Below are positions 1-4,876 of a stretch of DNA of 5,475 nucleotides, one piece after another (position 1 is the stretch's first letter; each line of letters begins with the position of its first letter). Source of the stretch: JAQGHR01 sp031411935 (GTDB lineage: Bacteria; Planctomycetota; Planctomycetia; Isosphaerales; Isosphaeraceae). The position numbers and the translations under genes are program-made. The notes beneath the pieces were generated by a model. The model worked only from the letters and a program-made list of their open reading frames with translations. It made no database searches and was not told the origin of the DNA. The stretch spans positions 1 through 5,475 of the forward strand of contig JANOBY010000352.1 of NCBI GenBank assembly GCA_031411935.1, in the 5' to 3' direction.

Positions 1-2
1 AC

Positions 3-431
3 AACCGCAACCGAACCGCCGGCGAGCTGCGCAAGGCGTTCGAGGTCTGCGGCGGCAACCTGGGCGCCACCGGCTGCGTGAACTACCTGTTCAGCTACAA
101 GGGACTGTTCCTGGTCGAAGTGAAGCACATCGCTGAGGACCGCCTGATGGAGGTCTCCCTCGAGGCCGGCGCCGACGACATGGCCCGCTCCGGCGACTAC
201 TTCGAGATCACCTGCGACTTCAAGGTCTTCGACGCCGTGAAGCAGGCCCTGGAAGACGCACGCGTGCCCGTCGAGTCGGCCGAGGTGACTTACATCCCCG
301 CCACCTGGGTCGATCTCGACACCGAGAACGGCAAGCGGATGTTGAGGTTGCGCGATATGCTGGACGAGAACGAGGACGTGCAAACAGTCTACGCCAACGA
401 TAACATCCCCGAGGCCGTGACCGCCGAGTAA
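3..431 (+). CDS. yebC: YebC/PmpR (TACO1) family protein, C-terminal part, 5' end outside window
   Basis: Reading from base 3, the frame is open through position 77 and begins N-R-N-R-T, so the gene enters from the left edge; the GTG at 78 is an internal valine, not a start. The 142 visible residues match the C-terminal two thirds of YebC proteins (about 240-250 residues). Visible family landmarks are the NRNRTAGELR opening, GGNLGATGCV before the aromatic NYLF, EAGADD in the middle, and the closing DENEDVQTVYAND before a short acidic tail. Members are cytoplasmic; they were first annotated as transcription regulators and more recently linked to relief of ribosome stalling, like mitochondrial TACO1. 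Which role applies here is inference. A 91-bp gap without a clear terminator separates it from dapL. Confidence 0.95.
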   Translation, partial: NRNRTAGELRKAFEVCGGNLGATGCVNYLFSYKGLFLVEVKHIAEDRLMEVSLEAGADDMARSGDYFEITCDFKVFDAVKQALEDARVPVESAEVTYIPATWVDLDTENGKRMLRLRDMLDENEDVQTVYANDNIPEAVTAE

Positions 432-522
432 GCTCGACAAGTCACGTCCTCCCGAGTTCCCCGAAGACGCCGCGGATCCGCCTCCGCGACGTGGTGACGA
501 TTTTCCCCGACCAGGATCTCCG

Positions 523-1692
523 ATGCCGTTCACATTCGCCAAGGCCGAGCGCCTCCAGAAGCTTCCCCCATACCTGTTCGCCGAGATTGACAAGAAGAAG
601 AAGGCCGCCATTGCTGCCGGAAAAGATGTGATCAACCTGGGCGTTGGCGACCCCGACACCCCCACGCCCCGGCCGATCATCGATAGCCTCAAGAAGAATG
701 TCGAGAACCCGGCATTCCACCAGTACGCCCTCGATCAAGGGGCCCCCGAACTTCGCGCCTCAATCGCCGGGTTCTGCAAGCACCGTTACGGCCTGGACCT
801 CGATCCCAACGGCGAGATTCTCCCGCTGATCGGCTCCAAGGAAGGGCTAGCTCACTTCCCGTTCGCCGTGCTCAACCCCGGCGACGTGGCCCTCGTGCCC
901 GACCCTTGCTACCCGGTCTACAAGTCGAGCACGAACTTCGCGGGCGGTGAGGTCCACCTCATGCCGCTCACGGCCGACAACAAGTTCCGGCCCGATTTCG
1001 CCGCGATTCCCGACGACGTGTGGAGGAAGGCCAGGCTGCTCTTTCTCAACTACCCCAACAACCCGACCGGCGCCGTGGCCGACCTCGCATTCTATCAAGA
1101 GGTGCTCGACCTCGCGAAGAAGCACGAGCTGATCGTCGCGCAGGATGCCGCTTACAACGAGATGTACTTCGACACCCCGCCCCCCTCGATGCTCCAGCTC
1201 GAAGGCGCCAAGGACTACGTGGTCGAGTTCCACAGCCTCTCGAAGACTTTCAACATGACCGGCTGGCGCGTCGGATTCGCGATCGGGGCCGCCCCGCTCG
1301 TGGGTGCCCTCGGGCAGGTGAAGGCGAACACGGACTCGGGCATCTTCACGGCGATCCAGCACGCCGCCAAGACCGCGCTGGACGAGTACGACACGATCAC
1401 ACCCCCTCTGCGGTCGCTCTACAAGGAGCGTCGCGACAGCTTCGTGGCGGCCTTCCAGAAGATTGGCTGGGACGTGACGCCCCCGGCAGCCACCTTCTAC
1501 ATGTGGATCCCGTGCCCGAAGGGATACACCTCCACCGAGACCTGCGCCAAACTGCTCGACGAGGCCGCCGTGGTGACCACCCCCGGCCTCGGCTTCGGCA
1601 AGAGCGCCGAAGGCTTCATCCGCGCCACGTTGACCGTCGACACCCCTCGGCTGGTCGAGGCGGTCGAGCGCATTGGCAAGCTCTCCTGGTAA
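523..1692 (+). CDS. dapL: LL-diaminopimelate aminotransferase (PLP fold type I)
   Basis: This 389-residue protein is full length for bacterial-type DapL, which converts tetrahydrodipicolinate plus glutamate directly to LL-diaminopimelate, bypassing the succinylated or acetylated steps of lysine and peptidoglycan precursor synthesis. The N-terminal LPPYLFAEIDKKKKAAIAAG and INLGVGDPDTPTP (about 37-49) are typical of DapL. Fold-type-I residues are all present: GSKEG (104-108) at the phosphate-binding region, NYPNNPTG (176-183) with N180, D208 and Y211 of the PLP ring site, the Schiff-base K241 in SLSKTFNMTGWRVGF, R249, and R367 for the substrate carboxylate. The ATG at 523 is chosen because AGGA at 513-516 sits six bases ahead and the protein starts where the family does. 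folK follows after 25 bp. Another class I aminotransferase specificity cannot be fully excluded. Confidence 0.88.
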   Translation: MPFTFAKAERLQKLPPYLFAEIDKKKKAAIAAGKDVINLGVGDPDTPTPRPIIDSLKKNVENPAFHQYALDQGAPELRASIAGFCKHRYGLDLDPNGEILPLIGSKEGLAHFPFAVLNPGDVALVPDPCYPVYKSSTNFAGGEVHLMPLTADNKFRPDFAAIPDDVWRKARLLFLNYPNNPTGAVADLAFYQEVLDLAKKHELIVAQDAAYNEMYFDTPPPSMLQLEGAKDYVVEFHSLSKTFNMTGWRVGFAIGAAPLVGALGQVKANTDSGIFTAIQHAAKTALDEYDTITPPLRSLYKERRDSFVAAFQKIGWDVTPPAATFYMWIPCPKGYTSTETCAKLLDEAAVVTTPGLGFGKSAEGFIRATLTVDTPRLVEAVERIGKLSW

Positions 1693-1717
1693 GACGTCCA
1701 ACGTCCCGAGGCCGATC

Positions 1718-2794
1718 ATGGGCACGCTTGCGCTGATCGGCCTCGGCTCGAACATGGGCGACCGCAGGGCCATCCTCGATGCGGCGGTTGCGGCGTTGGC
1801 CGAGACGCTGGGGCTCAATCTCTGCGCCGTGAGTTCTTACCATGAAACCGTCCCGGTTGGAGGCCCCCCGGGGCAGGGGAGCTTCCTCAATGCGGCGGCG
1901 AGCCTCGACTCCACGCTCTCGGCCACGGAACTCCACGCCCGCCTCATGGAGATTGAGCTGATCGCCGGACGGGTCCGCACGATTCGCTGGGGGGAGCGTG
2001 TCCTCGACCTGGATCTCTTGCTGTTCGGGGAGATGATTCTGGCGTCGCCTGAGCTCACCGTGCCGCATCCGAGAATGCTTGTGCGACGCTTCGTCATGGC
2101 ACCCGTCGCCGAGATTGCCCCGGAGGTCCTCGAGCCCAGGACCCGCAGGACGCTCGCCGATTTGCTTACCAATCTCGATCGCCGCCCCGGTCATGTAGTT
2201 GTGGTCGGCCCCCTGGGAGGGAAGCGGATCGAGATCTTTCGCCGGCTCGCCGAATCGCTCCAGGCCATCGGGATCTGCTTCGGTCACCAACCGCGCGAGT
2301 TCCTCGCACTTCAGGACCGGCCGGACTTGGCCGAGGTCCTGCATGTGCATCTAGACTCAGCAAATCGCGATCTCGGATCCTCGCGTTGGAGGGAGGAAGT
2401 CTGGGGGCCTCGATGGATGCTGACCGACGGCTGGGTCGATTTTCTGTGGGTGGTCGCCAAAGCCCGGCTCAGGCCCGACGAACTCGCCAGGTTTCGCGAG
2501 GCCTTCCTCCAGACCCGGTTGGTCACGACCGCCCCCACGTTCGTCGCGGTCTGGGATCCGCCGAACGAGATTTTGCCAGGCTCTTGTGTCTACTCCCATC
2601 AAGTCAACACGACACGACAGGTAGTAAGAAGGATCGAGTCCTGGAAACTCCTGAGAACCACCTACCGCGATCATGTGTCCAGCCCGGAGTGCTGCGACCC
2701 GGTGCTCTGGCCGGATCCGTCGGGCCCAGAAGCCTTCGTCGAGGAGGTACTCGCGGCCTGCTCCGCAAGCCGCAACGGTGTCGCATTTGCTTGA
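1718..2794 (+). CDS. folK: 6-hydroxymethyl-7,8-dihydropterin pyrophosphokinase (HPPK) with C-terminal degenerate kinase-like domain
   Basis: Residues 1-155 of this 358-residue protein are a complete HPPK domain, which transfers pyrophosphate from ATP to 6-hydroxymethyl-7,8-dihydropterin in folate synthesis. It shows the LIGLGSNMGDR opening, SFLNAA, the signature RWGERVLDLDLLLFG (90-104) with the two Mg-binding aspartates D97 and D99, then VPHPRM (116-120) and the EIAPEV end. Ordinary HPPK ends near residue 160. Here about 200 further residues follow, starting HVVVVGPLGGKR (159-170), which resembles the first strand and Walker A loop of deoxynucleoside kinases but lacks one loop residue and has R in place of S/T. 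Later segments (LTDGWVDFLWVVAKARL, PTFVAVWDPPNEIL) also recall that fold. I start at ATG 1718, six bases after GAGG (1708-1711), because translation from 1673 would overlap dapL and add residues foreign to the family. Confidence 0.9.
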   Translation: MGTLALIGLGSNMGDRRAILDAAVAALAETLGLNLCAVSSYHETVPVGGPPGQGSFLNAAASLDSTLSATELHARLMEIELIAGRVRTIRWGERVLDLDLLLFGEMILASPELTVPHPRMLVRRFVMAPVAEIAPEVLEPRTRRTLADLLTNLDRRPGHVVVVGPLGGKRIEIFRRLAESLQAIGICFGHQPREFLALQDRPDLAEVLHVHLDSANRDLGSSRWREEVWGPRWMLTDGWVDFLWVVAKARLRPDELARFREAFLQTRLVTTAPTFVAVWDPPNEILPGSCVYSHQVNTTRQVVRRIESWKLLRTTYRDHVSSPECCDPVLWPDPSGPEAFVEEVLAACSASRNGVAFA

Positions 2795-2802
2795 ACCGGC
2801 CC

Positions 2803-2832
2803 TTGCCCCGGCCAAGTGCTCCTCTTTATGAT
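2803..2832 (+). promoter_or_regulatory. candidate sigma-70 promoter for smpB
   Basis: TTGCCC (2803-2808) and TATGAT (2827-2832) are separated by 18 bases and lie in the 87-bp gap between the folK stop and the smpB start. They match the consensus at 4 of 6 and 5 of 6 positions. The site would give smpB its own transcript with a leader of about 40 bases. No folK terminator is visible, so read-through from the dapL-folK unit is also possible. Confidence 0.35.
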
Positions 2833-2881
2833 TCCTTCAAAGAGTAGCGACACAGATCGCACAGATCAGAAAGCGGCGACG

Positions 2882-3403
2882 ATGGCGAAGAAGGTCCCCG
2901 GCAAGCCCACAGCCCCGCAGAAGCCCAAGCCGAAGCCCAAAAAAGAGGAGTCGGAAGGCGTCCTCGTGGTCGCCAGGAACCGTCGCGCCCGCTTCGATTT
3001 TGACCTTCTGGAGAAGGTCGAGGCCGGGATCGTCCTCACGGGCACCGAGGTGAAAAGCCTGCGCAACGGTAAGTCGAGCCTGGAAGAGTCCTACGCGAGC
3101 ATCGACAAGGGCGAAGTCTGGCTCAATGGGTGCGACATCCCCGAGTATCTGCAAGCCAACCGGATGAACCACAAGCCCAAGCGGCCCCGCAAGCTCCTCC
3201 TCAACCGCAGCGAGATCCAGAAGCTGGCGAACAAGGCCACCGAGCGCGGGCTCACGATCGTCCCCCTCCAGATCTACTTCAAAAAGGGGATCGCCAAGGT
3301 CGAAATCTGCATCGCCAAGGGGCGCAAGACCTACGACAAGCGCGAGGCCCTGAAGAAGCAGGACGCCAAGCGCGACATGGATCGCGTGACCCGTCGAGGT
3401 TGA
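2882..3403 (+). CDS. smpB: SsrA-binding protein SmpB
   Basis: SmpB binds the tRNA-like end of tmRNA and brings it into the A site of ribosomes stalled on broken messages. The 173-residue protein carries the oligonucleotide-binding beta-barrel: VVARNRRARFDFDLLEKVEAGIVLTGTEVKSLR, then GKSSLEESYA, an NHKPKRPRKLLLNRSEI segment, and IVPLQIYFKKGIAKVEICIAKGRKTYDKRE. A basic C-terminal tail (about 152-173) is the part that enters the mRNA channel. The first 25 or so residues form a lysine/proline-rich extension that is probably disordered; the family is usually about 150-160 residues. The in-frame ATG at 2816 would add 22 more unconserved residues, so the ATG at 2882 (MAKKVPG) is preferred, although no strong Shine-Dalgarno site precedes either. 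Its partner RNA, ssrA, lies 96 bp downstream. Confidence 0.95.
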   Translation: MAKKVPGKPTAPQKPKPKPKKEESEGVLVVARNRRARFDFDLLEKVEAGIVLTGTEVKSLRNGKSSLEESYASIDKGEVWLNGCDIPEYLQANRMNHKPKRPRKLLLNRSEIQKLANKATERGLTIVPLQIYFKKGIAKVEICIAKGRKTYDKREALKKQDAKRDMDRVTRRG

Positions 3404-3419
3404 GGGCAGAGGGCGAACC

Positions 3420-3448
3420 TTGACCTCGGACCCGTCGTAGAGAATAAT
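3420..3448 (+). promoter_or_regulatory. sigma-70 promoter of ssrA
   Basis: TTGACC (3420-3425) and AATAAT (3443-3448) are separated by exactly 17 bases, each one base off the consensus. Transcription would start near 3455 and give a precursor with about 45 extra 5' bases, removed by RNase P at the mature end (3500). The position, between the smpB stop and the tmRNA, fits separate strong expression of the RNA. Confidence 0.7.
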
Positions 3449-3499
3449 GCTGAAGCGGGAAGAGGATCGGTTCAAGGCCGGTCGTTCTTTCTCAATCAG

Positions 3500-3867
3500 G
3501 GGGGCGAACTAGGATCGACCGGATTGCTGAAGCGTCTGGCTGCGTGTCGAGGTTGGTCAGCAGGCCTCGTAAAAAGCGGACCACACTTTATCTGCCGAGA
3601 GGACTCCCTCTCTCCGTATGGCTGCCTAACAGCAGTATCCGCGGACATCGCGGCTTCCCCTTCGCCCACTAGGGGGGCCCGATGACGTCAATGTGGGCTA
3701 GTTTGAACCAAACCGCCTGTTGAGGTTCGAGCGAAATTCATGGCAGGCTAAGCCAAAGGTGACCACGCCGAAACGGGCACCCAGGCCGACAACTAAAATT
3801 TCGGATACACACGTAGACGCCTTCGTGAATGGGTCTCGGGACGCGGGTGCAATTCCCGCCGCCTCCA
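3500..3867 (+). ncRNA. ssrA: transfer-messenger RNA (tmRNA), one-piece, tag AERTPSLRMAA
   Basis: tmRNA acts as alanine tRNA and then as a short mRNA, adding a degradation tag to proteins on stalled ribosomes. The acceptor stem pairs GGGGGCG (3500-3506) with CGCCTCC (3860-3866), with one G-U pair and discriminator A3867; CCA is not encoded. The T stem is GCGGG/CCCGC (3843-3847 with 3855-3859). Helix 2 pairs 3529-3537 and 3542-3547 with 3809-3824, with small bulges. Pseudoknot 1 is CGAGG (3548-3552) with CCTCG (3565-3569), plus GGTC (3555-3558) with GACC (3579-3582). The block GGCCTCGTAAAAAGC is identical to the E. coli RNA. The tag frame runs from GCC at 3594 to TAA at 3627-3629 and reads AERTPSLRMAA. 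The length of 368 nt is normal. Pseudoknots 2-4 fall in about 3635-3800 and were not fully resolved. Odd D- and T-loop bases are listed as a finding. Confidence 0.93.
3594..3629 (+). other. tmRNA-encoded proteolysis tag reading frame
   Basis: Eleven codons from the resume codon GCC (Ala) to TAA give A-E-R-T-P-S-L-R-M-A-A. The frame is supported by its place just after pseudoknot 1, by the Ala resume codon and by the ending in a hydrophobic residue plus Ala-Ala, the form recognised by ClpXP-type proteases. The E. coli tag is ANDENYALAA, so this one differs in nearly every inner residue and is more basic. The exact resume codon is inferred from the alignment pattern. Confidence 0.8.
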
Positions 3868-3871
3868 CTTC

Positions 3872-3905
3872 GAAGCCCACCTAGGAGAAATCTTAGGTGG
3901 GCTTC
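3872..3905 (+). terminator. intrinsic terminator of ssrA
   Basis: A 15-bp stem pairs 3872-3886 with 3891-3905 (GAAGCCCACCTA with its exact complement, then one G-U and two more pairs) around a GAAA tetraloop (3887-3890). It starts five bases after the mature tmRNA end. The following TTCGTTGAGTTT is only moderately T-rich, so the U tract is weak, but stem strength and position make termination the best reading. Confidence 0.82.
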
Positions 3906-4003
3906 TTCGTTGAGTTTAGATTGAAATGAGAGCCTCGAATGGTTGGCCACGGGGAGCCGAAATCTGGTCTGACTGATCGGATTGTGATCTGATAAGGACC
4001 TCG
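3906..4003. other. non-coding flank of ssrA, more AT-rich
   Basis: I see no gene, tRNA or clear promoter in these 98 bases. The segment is visibly less GC-rich than the genes on either side and carries a loose direct repeat, CCTCGAATGG..GGCCA near 3933 and CCTCGAAGGAGGCCA near 4000. It sits between the tmRNA terminator and the ribosome binding site at 4004. Foreign or remnant origin is possible but unproven. Confidence 0.5.
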
Positions 4004-4010
4004 AAGGAGG
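4004..4010 (+). promoter_or_regulatory. strong Shine-Dalgarno site AAGGAGG
   Basis: A seven-base perfect complement to the 16S rRNA 3' end, seven bases before the ATG at 4018. It is much stronger than the sites before dapL, folK and smpB, and marks a true translation start whose gene is now cut short. Confidence 0.6.
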
Positions 4011-4017
4011 CCAGATC

Positions 4018-4176
4018 ATGAGAGACGAATTTAAAGCGTACCATAAGGGACTACTTCCGCAATCTGGGCAGGGCACCGGGAGGCAGATTGCACTTCCCCG
4101 CCGTGGAACGACTCGTGGGCCGAGGCGAACGACCGGCGCATCAGGGCGACGGCCGGGGACCCCGGCAGCCCGTTGA
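4018..4176 (+). pseudogene. 5' remnant of an unidentified gene, cut off after about 15-20 codons
   Basis: The frame opens MRDEFKAYHKGLLPQ behind a perfect Shine-Dalgarno sequence and continues for 52 codons to TGA. Only the first 15 to 20 codons look native: they use AT-containing codons (GAA, TTT, AAA, CAT, CTA, CTT). Beyond that the peptide is a low-complexity Arg/Gly/Pro/Thr string, because it reads the antisense strand of the EEP gene. I infer that a longer plus-strand gene lost everything after its start when this DNA was joined to the EEP gene. I do not recognise the product; the opening residues vaguely recall proteins found near mobile elements, but that is not evidence. It could also be a real 52-residue small protein, which I consider less likely. 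Confidence 0.45.
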
Positions 4177-4645
4177 AGTCCCCGCAGGCGACGACCGGGG
4201 TGCCCGGAAGCAAGGCTTCGGCCCGACGGAAGACCCGCTCGACCTGACGGACCCTCGGCCCGTGGACGCCCGGGAGCCAGTGGTAGTGGCCGTTGATGAA
4301 GACGACCGGGCGGCTCCCGGTCCGGACCGTGAGGACCTGGGCGGTCCGCTCCTGGCTTCCGAGGTCGAGGACCTCGTACCCTTCCACGGGCAGTCGGCTG
4401 AGCACGGCGATCCTCTCGTGCCTTCGGCCCCGCCCCGTCTTGGGGCTGACGTGGACCGAGTACCCGCCGAGTTCGCCGGCCAGCCAGTGGGCGGTGCTCT
4501 GGCCCAGGGGCGATGTCACTTCCTGGAGGGCGATCAGGTCCAGCGACAGCGGGGCGAGCCCTTCGGCCAGCAGCGACCTCCGTTCGGCCCAGCGGGAGAG
4601 GTCGTTGAGCAGGTTGATCGTGGTTACACGGAGGGTAGTCCTCAT
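4031..4645 (-). pseudogene. endonuclease/exonuclease/phosphatase (EEP) family protein, 3'-truncated
   Basis: From ATG 4645-4643 (MRTTLRVTTINLLND) the minus strand encodes 204 residues. EEP metal-dependent phosphodiesterases cleave nucleic acids, phospholipids or phosphate esters in a shared beta-sandwich. Visible motifs are N11 in TINLLND, E42 in ALQEVT, the HERIAVLSRLPV strand (77-87), NGHYHW with H120 where the family often has N-x-H, and GDFNGLPGSP with D156 and N158. The family then continues about 50-80 residues to a catalytic D/H pair, usually in an S-D-H-x-P motif. Here recognisable sequence stops near HESFHGGE (about 177-184, position 4094), and the rest reads unrelated DNA until TAA at 4033-4031. 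The catalytic His is therefore missing and the product should be inactive. GAGG lies nine bases before the ATG. An in-frame ATG at 4786 lies in the older hydrolase remnant and is not preferred. Confidence 0.8.
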
Positions 4646-4652
4646 GGAGAGT

Positions 4653-4876
4653 TTACCTCGGCCAGGTTTCGGATGGGGCATGTCCCTCGTTGGGTAGGGG
4701 ACCGATCTGGACTTCGGAGCGATGCCGGCCGTGCTCAGCCTGGGCGATGCGGAAATCCTGACCCGGTCGTCGTTGTAGATTCCCATGTTGAGGACCTCGT
4801 TTCCATGCTCGGCCAGGCATGACGGCTTGAACCCGCCCGGGACCGAGTGCTAGCCGTGGAGGAAGAGGATCGTCAT
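4653..4876 (-). pseudogene. alpha/beta-hydrolase remnant: stop at codon 9, frameshift, C-terminus missing
   Basis: The minus strand opens at ATG 4876-4874 with MTILFLHG, then TAG (4852-4850), then continues in frame HSVPGGFKPSCLAEHGNEVLN. This is the beta-1 strand and oxyanion HG loop of small alpha/beta hydrolases of the kind that begin LHGWHSVPGG, so TAG most likely replaced TGG (Trp). At about 4764-4772 the match moves to another frame, which reads QDFRIAQAEHGRHRSEVQIG, where relatives have a similar RIAQAE segment leading to V-V-V-G-S-S-R-G-G. The G-x-S-x-G nucleophile elbow is not found, and this frame stops at 4655-4653, eight bases before the EEP start. Only about 70 of perhaps 200 residues remain. 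Its ATG overlaps the DUF4419 stop as ATGA, so the two genes were once translationally coupled. The family match is from memory. Confidence 0.72.

Noticed and set aside
471..488. Small hairpin CGCGGA/TCCGCG between yebC and dapL as a terminator
   Set aside because: Only six base pairs and no following T run; more likely chance in GC-rich DNA.
1673..1717. Upstream start for folK at 1673
   Set aside because: It would overlap the end of dapL and add 15 unconserved residues; ATG 1718 has GAGG six bases ahead and fits the family N-terminus.
847..1818. Long minus-strand open frame (323 codons) opposite dapL
   Set aside because: It is antisense to a clearly conserved gene, has the Arg/Gly/Val/Glu-rich make-up typical of high-GC shadows, and shows no recognisable motif.
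3698..4076. Minus-strand open frames across the tmRNA 3' half
   Set aside because: They overlap the acceptor and T stems of tmRNA and its terminator, where the bases are explained by RNA pairing.
3840..4100. Duplicate of the ssrA 3' end as an attachment-site repeat of an integrated island
   Set aside because: I looked for a second copy of the tmRNA 3' end (GCCTCCACT and the T stem) in the rest of the window and saw none; an att pair, if any, lies outside.
4088..4822. Plus-strand open frame of 244 codons opposite the EEP gene
   Set aside because: The minus strand shows real EEP motifs over the same bases, while this frame is a Gly/Pro/Arg/Asp-rich shadow with no plausible start signal.
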